A stretch of DNA of 64,000 nucleotides from Cognataquiflexum rubidum (GTDB taxonomy: Bacteria > Bacteroidota > Bacteroidia > Cytophagales > Cyclobacteriaceae). Shown piece by piece: positions 8,918-17,892 of this stretch; position 1 is the stretch's first letter, and each line of letters starts with the position of its first letter. The position numbers were made by a program, and so were the translations under genes. The notes under the pieces are model-generated. The model was not told the origin of the DNA and searched no databases. It worked only from the letters and a program-made list of their open reading frames with translations. Where the stretch lies: NCBI RefSeq assembly GCF_022538115.1, contig NZ_JAKZAL010000001.1:310001-374000 (forward strand), in the 5' to 3' direction.

Positions 8918-9330
8918 TCAACCTTCCCTGTTTTTGGTGTAAACTCCAATCCTCACTTTACCTTTTTCCTCCCAAAAACCAACAACATCGCATTTTCATT
9001 ACCCCGAGCGGCGGTGCAGGGAGATTTGTGAGAGTATGAGATTCAGAAAAGCACCTTGCACGGGGTTAATAATATTCAGCCCACTTCGGGGCTGTTGGTC
9101 GAAGAAAACCAGATAATAGAAATTTCAATGGTTTATTATTCAGGAATCGTATACTTCAGGAAGATCCTTTATTAGAACACCTGTGGGCAGGAAGATCCGT
9201 CGCGGTGGACAGGGCTGAAGTGGCACTCCGCAGTTCCTTACCTCCCGATAGCTCGGGATGCTTACTTTTCGTGGTAAGACAAAAAGTGACACGAGAAAAG
9301 ATCGCCAAAATGAGGTCTATTGATTGAAAA
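8918..9330. repeat. interspersed repeat family A, copy 3
   Basis: CTTCCCTGTTTTTGGTGTAA (about 8932) is followed by CTCCCAAAAACCAA, CATTACCCCGAGCGGCGGTG and AGCACCTTGCACGGGGTTA, then AGCCCACTTCGGGGCTG. The same blocks occur in the same order in copy 1. The tail at about 9271-9300 (GTAAGACAAAAAGTGACACG) matches the tail of copy 2. Together the two loci suggest a full element of roughly 400 bp. No gene is seen in the stretch. Confidence 0.7.
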
Positions 9331-9342
9331 GAAAAAAACAAA

Positions 9343-9366
9343 CCCTGTCAGAAAAATCTGACAGGG
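9343..9366 (-). terminator. Rho-independent terminator of the sugar dehydrogenase gene
   Basis: Perfect 10-bp stem CCCTGTCAGA/TCTGACAGGG with a 4-base loop. On the minus strand it is followed by TTTGTTTTTTTC. It lies 30 bases beyond the stop of the minus-strand gene ending at 9396. Confidence 0.85.
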
Positions 9367-9395
9367 CTCTATTTTTAAAATCGAATGATGTGCAA

Positions 9396-10553
9396 TTACC
9401 TCTGTGGGATCAGCTTCACCAAAAGTCCGGTAGCCTCAGTGATAGCATAAATATAGCCATCGGGGCTTTCAGAAACCTGCCTTACCCGGCCGATATCTTT
9501 CAATAGCGTCTCTTGGCCAACATACTTGGTCCCATCCAATTCTACCCTTGCGATCTGCATTCCGGCCAATCCACCTACCAAAATATTTCCTTTCCACTCA
9601 GGATATCTGTCTGAAGTAACAATGGCCACACCACATGTCGCAATGGAAGGCACCCAATAGGTAACCGGCTGTTCCATTCCTTCTTTTTCGGTCAATTCAG
9701 TCAAGATAGTTCCGTCATAATTGATCCCATATGAGATGACAGGCCAACCGTAGTTTTTGCCTTTTTCGATCAGGTTTAGTTCATCACCGCCTTTTGGTCC
9801 ATGTTCGACAGCCCAGATTCGGTTGTTTGCCTTGTCATATACCATGCCTTGTGGATTTCTGTTTCCATAAGTCCAAATTGATGGTGAAGCTCCGGGAGTA
9901 TTGACAAAAGGATTGTCTTCAGGAATCCTACCGTCATCATAGATTCTGTGGATTTTGCCATGGTCATTGTCGAGTTCCTGTGCGTTGGCAGGTCTAGAAC
10001 CTTTGTCTCCGTTGGAGAAATACAGGTAGCCGTCATTGTCAAACACGATCCTTGACCCAAAGTGTCTGCCGCCTTCCCACTCAGGTCCGCACACAAATAC
10101 CTCTTCCAATCCTTCCAAAGCATTGCCGTTGAGCTTTGCCCTTGCGATAACCAAGACCTCTCCTTTGCCTTGCTTTTTGGCGTAGGACATGTAAATCCAC
10201 CCGTTTTCCTCATACTTTGGGTGAACGGCGATATCCAAAAGTCCTGCTTGATTGACCTCGCTTACAGCCGGTACACCTGTTAATTTTTCTCCTGTGGATT
10301 TGTCATCCTTAAATACGAGTATCTCCCCTTTTCTTTCAGTGACAAGCAATCTTCCATCCGGCAACCAAGTCATTCCCCAAGGACTGATCAGAGTGGTGGT
10401 CAAAGTATCAACCTGAAAAGTCAGCTTTTGCGATACCACGGCAAAGGGACTAGGCTCAACTTTTTCCTCAGTTTGGGGTGGATTGGAACAGGAAGAAAAA
10501 CCCAAAATAAGGCTTCCTCCCAAAATAAAAGATAAGTTCTTAAGTGTTTTCAT
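9396..10553 (-). CDS. PQQ-dependent soluble sugar dehydrogenase-like lipoprotein
   Basis: 385 residues. It has a lipoprotein signal (LILGFSSCSNPP) and the six-bladed propeller of the glucose/sorbosone dehydrogenase family: PWGMTWLPDGRLLVTERKGE, GLLDIAVHPKYEENGWIYM, HFGSRIVFDNDGYLYFSNGD, YGNRNPQGMVYDKANNRIWA, EHGPKGGDELNLIEKGKNYG and a closing QVSESPDGYIYAITE. Members oxidise aldose sugars in the periplasm using PQQ and Ca. No PQQ synthesis genes are present in the window. Substrate is unknown. A minus-strand TAATTTTG box lies about 23 bases upstream. Confidence 0.88.
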   Translation of the reverse strand: MKTLKNLSFILGGSLILGFSSCSNPPQTEEKVEPSPFAVVSQKLTFQVDTLTTTLISPWGMTWLPDGRLLVTERKGEILVFKDDKSTGEKLTGVPAVSEVNQAGLLDIAVHPKYEENGWIYMSYAKKQGKGEVLVIARAKLNGNALEGLEEVFVCGPEWEGGRHFGSRIVFDNDGYLYFSNGDKGSRPANAQELDNDHGKIHRIYDDGRIPEDNPFVNTPGASPSIWTYGNRNPQGMVYDKANNRIWAVEHGPKGGDELNLIEKGKNYGWPVISYGINYDGTILTELTEKEGMEQPVTYWVPSIATCGVAIVTSDRYPEWKGNILVGGLAGMQIARVELDGTKYVGQETLLKDIGRVRQVSESPDGYIYAITEATGLLVKLIPQR

Positions 10554-10575
10554 TTTTTGGTGAGTAGATTATCCT

Positions 10576-10583
10576 CAAAATTA
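10576..10583 (-). promoter_or_regulatory. putative -7 promoter box of the sugar dehydrogenase gene
   Basis: TAATTTTG on the minus strand matches TAnnTTTG. The start codon is 22 bases downstream. The -33 side is weak (TTTTCAGG about 20 bases upstream), so this is a suggestion only. Confidence 0.35.
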
Positions 10584-10691
10584 AGCAATTATCCCTGAAA
10601 ATGTTTTTTCGATTTGATAAGCGGACGGCATTGGCGGGATTTGGCTTTTAAAACCAAAACAGGGTATTTATCTTTAAAAAAAACTACTACT

Positions 10692-11816
10692 ATGAGCAAT
10701 CAGATTTGGATCATGACATCCGCTTTTGACCAATTGGATTTGGATCAAACCATCACCAAAGCCACCGAAATCGGAGTTCAGGGATTGGATGTTTGTGTTT
10801 TCAGAAAAGACGGCACTAGGGATGACTTTGTGGCAACCCATATGGATTATGAAAACTTCGATCCCGAGGCTGCCAATAAGATGATCGACAAGTTCAATAC
10901 CGCCGGACTTCGGCTTTCCATCGGTGCTTTTGAAAACCTGATTGGCGGCGATCCTTTTCACAAGGTAAAAAACCAAAACCACCTGCTGAAACTGATCCGG
11001 ATGGCTTACCTGATGGGCGGAGATGAGAATGATGTGAAAGTGGGAACTTTTGTGGGTTACAACCATGAATTGGGCATCCAAGAAAATGGTTTCGAGAAAA
11101 ATCTCGAAGAATACCAAAAAGTCTTTTCTCCGATCATCCGATATGCGGAAGACCTTGGGGTCACCGTCTTATATGAAAACTGTCCCATGGAAGGTTGGCG
11201 CTCTTCAGGATACTCTACGACATACAACAACCTGACCGGAGTCTTGGCCGCAAGGAAAATCATGTACGACCTGATCCCGAGCAAAAACCACGGGGAAATC
11301 TATGACCCTTCGCATGATGTCTGGCAGCATACCGATCCTGTGGAAGTGATCAGACATACAGATATGTCAAGGTTAAAACGTATCCATGTGAAGTCGACTA
11401 GAAATAATCCTGATCCATTTTGGGGAAATATGTACCCTATGCAACGCGTCAAACCCGAATGGGCGGCAAAAGCAGGAATCCCATCTAGTCAAAATGAATG
11501 GGACAGACACCATTACGAGGCGACTTTACCGGGATTTGGGTTGGGGGATAGCATGGATTGGAGAGCCTTTGTCCATATCCTGAAGGAAAAAGGATTTACC
11601 GGACCATTCGAAATCGAGAATGAAGCCAAACTCTCCAAGCAAACAGGAAAAATGGGGGCTATTGTCCAAGGCTGTAAAGCAGCGGTTCAAAATCTGGCGC
11701 CTTTGCTTTGGGAATTGTCAGACAATGGATTTGAATATCCAAAGTCAGAGATCAAGCCATTGAAGCAAATGGGGAATAAGGATATTCCGGTGGGGACGAT
11801 GGACAAATTGAAATAG
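10692..11816 (+). CDS. sugar phosphate isomerase/epimerase family protein (xylose isomerase-like TIM barrel)
   Basis: 374 residues from the ATG at 10692; the frame reaches further upstream only to a TTG. The sequence follows the AP-endonuclease-2/xylose-isomerase barrel: IWIMTSAFDQLDLDQTITKA, VQGLDVC, LRLSIGAF, VTVLYENCPMEG (metal-ligand Glu), EIYDPSHDVWQ (Asp and His), RIHVKSTR and FTGPFEIENE (Glu). These acidic and His residues are the usual divalent-metal ligands. The substrate is unknown, probably a sugar or cyclitol. It is transcribed away from the sugar dehydrogenase gene, with about 140 bases between them. No signal peptide is present, so it is cytoplasmic. Confidence 0.85.
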   Translation: MSNQIWIMTSAFDQLDLDQTITKATEIGVQGLDVCVFRKDGTRDDFVATHMDYENFDPEAANKMIDKFNTAGLRLSIGAFENLIGGDPFHKVKNQNHLLKLIRMAYLMGGDENDVKVGTFVGYNHELGIQENGFEKNLEEYQKVFSPIIRYAEDLGVTVLYENCPMEGWRSSGYSTTYNNLTGVLAARKIMYDLIPSKNHGEIYDPSHDVWQHTDPVEVIRHTDMSRLKRIHVKSTRNNPDPFWGNMYPMQRVKPEWAAKAGIPSSQNEWDRHHYEATLPGFGLGDSMDWRAFVHILKEKGFTGPFEIENEAKLSKQTGKMGAIVQGCKAAVQNLAPLLWELSDNGFEYPKSEIKPLKQMGNKDIPVGTMDKLK

Positions 11817-11835
11817 GAAGGTATCAGGCCGGAAC

Positions 11836-12030
11836 CAAGAGAATTCCCTTCCCATTTCGGTGTAGATGATTCTCCTTCTTGGAAAATCTGTGACCGAAAT
11901 ACAAAGAGAATCATATTTCTTTTAACCCCGTGCGACGGTGCACCGAGATTGGTGTAAGTATAAAATCAGATTAGCACCTTGCACGGGGCTACCGATATTT
12001 TGCCCCGATGGGGCTGTTAGTTTATGGTCT
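11836..12030. repeat. interspersed repeat family A, copy 4
   Basis: It has AACCCCGTGCGACGGTGCAC, then AGCACCTTGCACGGGGCTAC and TTTTGCCCCGATGGGGCTG, as in copy 1. Its 5' block differs (CCCATTTCGGTGTAGATG ... GACCGAAATAC), so this copy is more diverged on that side. It fills most of the space between two convergent genes. Confidence 0.65.
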
Positions 12031-12103
12031 GGTCCAAGAAATATCCCAATTTCAATTTAGTATCGACCAATATCAGGACGAATAGAGATATCTGATCCAT
12101 AAC

Positions 12104-13354
12104 TTATTTCCCTGAAGCCGCAATCACCGCATCCCAAACCCTGAAAATATTCTTGTAACAGATCTTTTCGATGTCTTCTTTGGAATATCCACGCTTGAGA
12201 AGTTCAGCTATAAGGTTGGGATACATGGATACATCCTTGAGACCCGTTGGCAGGCTATCCCCCACCCCGTCGAAATCAGAACCCAAACCCACATGGTCAA
12301 TTCCAACCAAAGCCACTACATGGTCAAAATGGTCAGCCACTTTTTCCACATTGGGGAATGGATTATTCTCAGCGGAATATTTCTCGATATAAGCCACAGC
12401 TGCCGAATCGGTGCTGCTCAAACCGTTTTCTGCAAGCCAATTGACAATATGCTCCCGAACTGCTCCGGACTTTTCATTATATTCTCCATCGACAAAACTT
12501 CCCCCAAAGTTGATCATGATGACACCACCGTTTTTGCCGAGGGCTTTGATCATGTCATCTGCCATATTCCTTTCAAATCCCGGAGTAAACTTCCTTGCTG
12601 AAGAGTGGGACGCGATGACGGGAACATCTGTTACTTTCATCACATCGTAAAATGTGCTGTCCGAGACGTGTGAAATGTCCACCATGATCCCTACCTTATT
12701 CATTTCTTTGACAACGGCTACACCATAGTCACTCAAGCCATTGTGCGTACGCGTGGTATCGTAAGAGGAATCCCCGATCAGGTTGTCTGTGCCATGGGTG
12801 AGGGTGATATACCTGATGCCGCGGTCGTAAAAATATTGGACATTGTTGATGTCATCTTCGAGCGCAGCCCCATTTTCCATTCCCATCGGAAATGAAACTT
12901 TACCCTCCTTGGTGTTTTTCTCAATATCAGAAGGGGAATATGCCATCGCAAATTTGTCAGGCCATGTATTCACCAACCTTTCTGTCATCAGGATCAATGA
13001 ATCCGCCAAAACCTTTGCCCCTCCCCTGTCCTGATAGCCTGAAGGAATATAAATCGACATAAACGGTGCGTCCAAGCCCCCTTCTTTTGATCTCGGAAAA
13101 TCAAAATTACCGCCATCAGTCCGGACGGATACATCCAAAATCTCCCGCTGAAGGGTAAAACCACCAACTTTCATCCTATAAGGAAGGTCCACATGCCCAT
13201 CTACCATGATGGTATTTTGGGCCATTTCTTTTGCGGCAGCAAGTCTTTCCTCATCTGACAGCAGGGTATAATTTATGGTTTCGGTTTTTTGGGCACAACC
13301 AAAAACGAAAGCCGAGGCAATCAACAAAAGCAGGGTTTTCTCATAGCAGGTCAA
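12104..13354 (-). CDS. membrane dipeptidase, peptidase family M19
   Basis: 416 residues. It has a lipoprotein signal (LLLLIASAFVFGC) and the zinc sites of M19 dipeptidases: MVDGHVDLPYR (H-x-D), FPMGMENGAAL (bridging Glu), VDISHVSDSTF (His), VIASHSSAR (His) and VGLGSDFDGV (Asp). The enzyme hydrolyses dipeptides at the cell envelope. The start is odd: the only start codon in this frame is a TTG, directly after an in-frame TGA. An ATG ten bases inside (ATGAGAAAACCCTGC) is out of frame by one base. One extra A there would give MRKTLLLLIASAF, a normal signal peptide. Either the TTG is used or there is a single-base deletion or read error at the start. Confidence 0.85.
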   Translation of the reverse strand: MTCYEKTLLLLIASAFVFGCAQKTETINYTLLSDEERLAAAKEMAQNTIMVDGHVDLPYRMKVGGFTLQREILDVSVRTDGGNFDFPRSKEGGLDAPFMSIYIPSGYQDRGGAKVLADSLILMTERLVNTWPDKFAMAYSPSDIEKNTKEGKVSFPMGMENGAALEDDINNVQYFYDRGIRYITLTHGTDNLIGDSSYDTTRTHNGLSDYGVAVVKEMNKVGIMVDISHVSDSTFYDVMKVTDVPVIASHSSARKFTPGFERNMADDMIKALGKNGGVIMINFGGSFVDGEYNEKSGAVREHIVNWLAENGLSSTDSAAVAYIEKYSAENNPFPNVEKVADHFDHVVALVGIDHVGLGSDFDGVGDSLPTGLKDVSMYPNLIAELLKRGYSKEDIEKICYKNIFRVWDAVIAASGK

Positions 13355-13745
13355 TCAATATTTTTTAGTTAGGGGAGATTGGATAAACTTTTCCAAAGTT
13401 CGGAATGGATGTTTTAAGATTCTTATGGTCTTCTCCCAACTTTGGAAAAGGTTTTCATAACGCAACAGCACTACATTGGGAAGTCAATATAAAAGATTAA
13501 AGTAAAAATTTAAGGATAATTTATATGGATTTACGCAATTCATTTTTTTCTTAATGCTGACTGAAATGCCCGGTACATCCTTGCCCTCCAGCAACCGGAG
13601 GTCTTCCGTCTTCCGTCTTTCTTATTGACAGACGGTCAGAATTTGATAAAAAAAGGATTTTATATCCGCTTATGTAATAGATTTTTCTACTTGAATCCTA
13701 TAAATGGAAATTTGGCTAAATTAAAAGAAACCAAAGAAGATTCCT
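13355..13745. other. intergenic region between divergent genes
   Basis: 391 bases without a gene. A short CTTCCGTCTTCCGTCTTTC run lies near 13603-13622, followed by GACAGACGGTC. It must contain the start signals of the M19 dipeptidase (minus) and the esterase-like gene (plus). No clear promoter box was found. Confidence 0.4.
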
Positions 13746-15461
13746 ATGAGGCTGCTGTCTTTCCTGATGTTATTGCTGATTGTTTCGTGTAATGCCCCGA
13801 CTACCCCATCTGCCAAGATTACAATCCAGCCAGAATTAGCCGAAGGCATAAAAGACGGTAGGCTGTTGCTGCTTTTTCACCATGATAAAAAAACAGAGCC
13901 GAGGTTTGCGGTGTCAGATGATGTCACTTCGGCCCAAGTGATGGGGATGGATTTTGAAGATTATCAGGCTGGGAACTCATTATCTTTTGATTTTGGGACA
14001 TTTGGATATCCCATCGAAAACTGGCAGGAAATCCCTGCAGGCGACTATTGGGTGCAGGCTTTTATTGTAAAGCACGAGACATTCAACCGGGCAGATGGGC
14101 ATGTCATCAAGATGCCTGTCGACCAATGGGAAGGCAGACAGTGGGCAAGAACTCCGGGAAATGTCTATAGCACTCCCAAAAAAATCTCTTGGGATGGGGA
14201 ATCAGGGGTAGACATCCATATTGACCAAATTATTCCCCCGGTTGCTGAACCGCAAGACACGGAATTTATAAAGCATATCAAATTCAAAAGTAAGTTGCTT
14301 TCTGACTTTTGGGGAAGGGATATTTATCTAGGCGCACACATATTATTACCAAGGGATTTTGATAAGAATCCAAATGAATATTACCCTTTGATGATTTATC
14401 ATGGGCATTTCCCCTCTGATTTTGGGGGATTCAGGACCACGCCACCTGACGAAAACATCGAAGAAACCTACAATGCCCGCTTCAACATCTATGGTTATGA
14501 AAAAATCGAGCAGCAGGAGGCTTATGATTTTTACCAGAAATGGATTTCTTCTGATTTCAAAAAATTCATCATCATCGAAATCCAACATGCCAACCCGTTC
14601 TATGACGACAGCTATGCCGTCAACTCGGAAAATATCGGCCCTTACGGAGATGCGATTACCTATGAATTGATCCCACATATTGAGAAGCAATTCCGCGGAA
14701 TCGGAGAAGGTTGGTCAAGGTTCACTTATGGCGGTTCGACCGGAGGATGGGAAGCTTTGGCTGTGCAGGTGATGTATCCCAAAGAATACAATGGCTGCTT
14801 TGCTGCTTGTCCTGACCCGATAGATTTCCGTGCCTTTACGACTGTGAATATTTACGAAGATCAAAATGCCTATTACCTCAACGGACCTTTCAGGACTACC
14901 GACCGGGTTGGAAAAAGAAATTACCTGGGGCATGTTTCGGCTATGGTCAAAGACATGAACCACAAGGAACTTGCTCTCGGCGGGACCAAAACCAGGTCCG
15001 GTGACCAATGGGATGTTTGGCAGGCGGTCTATTCACCTGTCGGGGAGGATGGCTATCCAAAACCGATTTGGGACAGGTATTCCGGAGAAATCGACAAAGA
15101 AGTGGCCAACCATTGGAAAGAAAATTTTGACCTCCGCTATATTATGGAAAGGGATTGGTCCAAACTTGGGAAGGATTTAGAAGGGAAAATACATATCTAC
15201 TGTGGGGACATGGATAATTACTACCTGAATAATGCCGTTTATCTTACTGAGGAGTTCCTCGAAAAAACTTCCGAACCTTATTTTGGTGGAGAGGTTAAAT
15301 ACGGGGACCGCGCCGAACACTGTTGGAACGGTGACCCGACCCAGCCAAATTATATTACCCGCCTCAGGTACAATACCATGTATTTGGACAAAATCGGCAA
15401 AAGACTGGAAGAGACGGCACCTTCTAATTTCAACCAAAAAACTTGGACACTGACAAAATAA
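13746..15461 (+). CDS. esterase-like alpha/beta hydrolase lipoprotein
   Basis: 571 residues. It has a lipoprotein signal (FLMLLLIVSC, Cys 15). An N-terminal beta-rich domain (to about 170) is followed by an alpha/beta hydrolase of the enterochelin-esterase kind: DIYLGAHILLPRDFDKN, YYPLMIYHGHFP, a nucleophile elbow FTYGGSTGGWEALA (Ser in G-x-S-x-G) and a likely catalytic His in GDRAEHCWNGDPT near residue 535. The N-terminal domain and the length of about 570 residues make it much larger than simple esterases. Substrate is unknown. It is exported and probably outer-membrane anchored. A hairpin without a T-run (AGAAACCC/GGGTTTCT, 15477-15504) follows. Confidence 0.7.
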   Translation: MRLLSFLMLLLIVSCNAPTTPSAKITIQPELAEGIKDGRLLLLFHHDKKTEPRFAVSDDVTSAQVMGMDFEDYQAGNSLSFDFGTFGYPIENWQEIPAGDYWVQAFIVKHETFNRADGHVIKMPVDQWEGRQWARTPGNVYSTPKKISWDGESGVDIHIDQIIPPVAEPQDTEFIKHIKFKSKLLSDFWGRDIYLGAHILLPRDFDKNPNEYYPLMIYHGHFPSDFGGFRTTPPDENIEETYNARFNIYGYEKIEQQEAYDFYQKWISSDFKKFIIIEIQHANPFYDDSYAVNSENIGPYGDAITYELIPHIEKQFRGIGEGWSRFTYGGSTGGWEALAVQVMYPKEYNGCFAACPDPIDFRAFTTVNIYEDQNAYYLNGPFRTTDRVGKRNYLGHVSAMVKDMNHKELALGGTKTRSGDQWDVWQAVYSPVGEDGYPKPIWDRYSGEIDKEVANHWKENFDLRYIMERDWSKLGKDLEGKIHIYCGDMDNYYLNNAVYLTEEFLEKTSEPYFGGEVKYGDRAEHCWNGDPTQPNYITRLRYNTMYLDKIGKRLEETAPSNFNQKTWTLTK

Positions 15462-15632
15462 TCAATTGTAAAATAGAGAAACCCGTTTCAGAAATTGGGT
15501 TTCTTAGTACCTAATGACACTAAATGTGATTACCTTTACTTAGAATTTATATAAATTATACGATTGCAGCCTTTTATGAATACCCTGTCCCAACTTGGCA
15601 AGGAGGGTTTTAAAGGCAAAAAATAAAAAGTC

Positions 15633-16634
15633 ATGAATAATTCAGAAAATATCAATTACGAACTAGAAAAAAACATGGAGGTCATTTCCCAGCTGGATGG
15701 CTTCGTCAACAATGCTGTTGAAACAATATTGGTAGACCCGGATGAATGCTGGCAACCCTCTGATTTTTTACCCGACATGGGTCAACCTGATGCTTTTGAC
15801 GAGGTCAAAAAACTACAGGAAAGAGCAGCCGGAATCCCGGATACCATCATCACTTCTCTGATCGGAAATATGATTACCGAAGAGGCGCTTCCAAGCTATC
15901 AGACCTATTTCAACTTATTGGAAGGAATCAATGTAGAAGGAAGTCTTCTGAGCAACTCGGGTTGGGTAAGATGGTCAAAAGCATGGACCGCTGAAGAAAA
16001 CCGTCATGGTGACCTGCTCAACAAATACCTCTACCTCTCAGGACGTGCCGATATGAAAAAAGTAGAGCAGACTATCCACAGGCTGATCTACAACGGTTTT
16101 GATCCCAAATCTGAAAAGGATCCTTATCAGGCCATGATCTATACGTCATTTCAGGAGAGAGCCACCAAAATCTCCCATGTGAATACAGGGAAATTGGCTG
16201 ATAAAGCCGGAGACGATGTGCTTTCAAGAATCTGCAAAACCATCGCAGGTGATGAAGCACGACATGAAAAAGCCTATAAAAGCTTTATGAGTCAGATATT
16301 CGAAATTGATCCAAACGGAGCAATCATCGCTTTTGAGAAAATGATGCGCAAGAATATTGTGATGCCGGCAGTTTTGATGGGGAAAGGCAGCAGTAATCCC
16401 ACTCTTTTCGATCAATTCTCTGCCATTACCCAAAAAATCGGTGTTTATACCGGTTGGGATTATGCCCGGATCATCGAACATCTGGTCAAACTTTGGGACA
16501 TCCAAAACCTCACCGGGCTAAATGATGCAGCTTCCAAGGCGCAGGATTACCTTGCCCATCTTTCGGACAGGTATATGAGACTAGCCGACAGAATGAAAGC
16601 ACCTGACGAAATCTCCCTGGCTTGGTTGAAATAA
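15633..16634 (+). CDS. acyl-ACP desaturase, soluble di-iron
   Basis: 333 residues, usual for the stearoyl-ACP desaturase family. It introduces a cis double bond into acyl-ACP using O2 and an electron donor. The di-iron ligands are visible in ITEEALPSY (about 81-89), AEENRHGD (120-127), SFQERATKISH (172-182) and GDEARHEKA (206-214). There is no membrane segment, so the enzyme is cytoplasmic. No ferredoxin or reductase gene is adjacent. It is preceded by an A-rich leader and stands as a single gene. Confidence 0.92.
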   Translation: MNNSENINYELEKNMEVISQLDGFVNNAVETILVDPDECWQPSDFLPDMGQPDAFDEVKKLQERAAGIPDTIITSLIGNMITEEALPSYQTYFNLLEGINVEGSLLSNSGWVRWSKAWTAEENRHGDLLNKYLYLSGRADMKKVEQTIHRLIYNGFDPKSEKDPYQAMIYTSFQERATKISHVNTGKLADKAGDDVLSRICKTIAGDEARHEKAYKSFMSQIFEIDPNGAIIAFEKMMRKNIVMPAVLMGKGSSNPTLFDQFSAITQKIGVYTGWDYARIIEHLVKLWDIQNLTGLNDAASKAQDYLAHLSDRYMRLADRMKAPDEISLAWLK

Positions 16635-16787
16635 AAATATGATTATCTGCTATCCTCCTGCATAATTAAGAAGGCGCTCAGGGTTGCAGATAATCGACCA
16701 CAGTCCACTGTCCATAGCAACTGAAATTGAACTTCGGACCTAGTTTTATATAGATACGGGCAAGGATGCATATAATTTTAAATAAAG

Positions 16788-16814
16788 AACCTGAAGAAAT
16801 TCAGGTTTTTTTTT
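16788..16814 (+). terminator. Rho-independent terminator
   Basis: Stem AACCTGAA/TTCAGGTT with a 4-base loop, followed by a T-run. It is about 150 bases after the desaturase stop and about 40 bases before the pirin start. It could end the desaturase transcript or act as a leader attenuator of the pirin gene. Confidence 0.75.
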
Positions 16815-16851
16815 GCCCTAAGGGGAACATTTATGAAGGAAAACATATTTA

Positions 16852-17727
16852 ATGTTTATACATACAATTAAAGCCATGACCATCAAAGAAATACATCCTG
16901 CCAGCTACCAACCTATTGCAGATCTCATTACTTACAACCCGCTTCCCTCTCCGAAGCTCAGGCAAATTGATCCTTTTATATTTTTAAACCACCACGGCTT
17001 CCAAACCTACCTAAATAATAACCGCGGACTTCCTTTTGGCCCACATCCCCACAGAGGGATGGAAACGGTTACTTTTATCCTTGCCGGTGATATTATGCAT
17101 CAGGATTCGGGAGGACATGAATCAGTGATAGCATCAGGCGGGATTCAATGGATGACGGCCGGAAGGGGACTGATTCATTCAGAAGTCTCTTCTTCTGCAT
17201 TCAAAAAGGAAGGCGGTGATCTGGAAATCCTGCAGCTTTGGATCAACCTTCCTGCCAAGCTGAAAATGACCGAACCAAGATATGTTGGTCTGCAAAAAGA
17301 AGAAATCAACCATTTCGAACTATACGAAGGAAAAGTATCTGTTCAAATGATTGCCGGTGATTGGGATGGGCATCAAGGATCTTTTGAAACCCTCAGTCCT
17401 ATGTTCCTGAGCACCATCACCATGGCTAAAGGAGCGAAACTCAATAAATCAATTCCTGTTGGAGAAAACGTATTTTTCTATGTAGTCCGTGGAGAGGTCA
17501 AGATTTTGGGTGAAAAAATCCCTTTTAGAAACCTTGTGGAATTTACCAACGATGGGGGAAATTTATCTGTAGAAGCTTTTGAAGACACGGTACTGATTCT
17601 TGGCCATGCAAAACCTTTCAACGAACCGATGGTAGCCCAAGGGCCTTTTGTCATGAACACCCAACAGGAAATCATGGAAGCTTATAGGGATTATCAACAG
17701 GGAAAATTTGGAACTTGGAAACATTAA
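16852..17727 (+). CDS. pirin family protein (bicupin)
   Basis: 291 residues. The N-terminal cupin has the pirin metal-site residues: FGPHPHRGMETVTFILAGD (two His and Glu) and GGIQWMTAGRGLIHSE (His). A degenerate C-terminal cupin follows (NVFFYVVRGEV, LVEFTNDGGNLSVEA). Family members bind iron, and some have quercetin-dioxygenase activity or regulatory roles; the role here is unknown. An internal ATG at 16876 (MTIKEIHPA) is an equally plausible start. It is cytoplasmic and stands alone. Confidence 0.88.
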   Translation: MFIHTIKAMTIKEIHPASYQPIADLITYNPLPSPKLRQIDPFIFLNHHGFQTYLNNNRGLPFGPHPHRGMETVTFILAGDIMHQDSGGHESVIASGGIQWMTAGRGLIHSEVSSSAFKKEGGDLEILQLWINLPAKLKMTEPRYVGLQKEEINHFELYEGKVSVQMIAGDWDGHQGSFETLSPMFLSTITMAKGAKLNKSIPVGENVFFYVVRGEVKILGEKIPFRNLVEFTNDGGNLSVEAFEDTVLILGHAKPFNEPMVAQGPFVMNTQQEIMEAYRDYQQGKFGTWKH

Positions 17728-17735
17728 AAAAATGT

Positions 17736-17761
17736 GTGGCTGCCCTATTACAGGCAGCCAC
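17736..17761 (-). terminator. hairpin terminator between convergent genes
   Basis: Perfect 9-bp stem GTGGCTGCC/GGCAGCCAC. On the minus strand it is followed by ACATTTTTTT, so it suits transcripts arriving from the DUF2520 gene. It may also stop the pirin transcript. Confidence 0.65.
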
Positions 17762-17864
17762 CCGATATACTAAAAAATACTAAACTAAAATCAATTATAA
17801 AAAACAGTAAAGCTCAAAAAGTTGCTTAATCACCCGAATCAAATATACGGGATCTGCAACCTTT

Positions 17865-17892
17865 AAAAAATACCCTAAAGGGGGTATTTTTT
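17865..17892 (-). terminator. terminator overlapping the stop of the DUF2520 gene
   Basis: AAAAAATACCC and GGGTATTTTTT form a near-symmetrical stem with A/T tails on both sides, so it can work in either direction. Its right arm overlaps the stop codon of the minus-strand gene. Confidence 0.7.
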
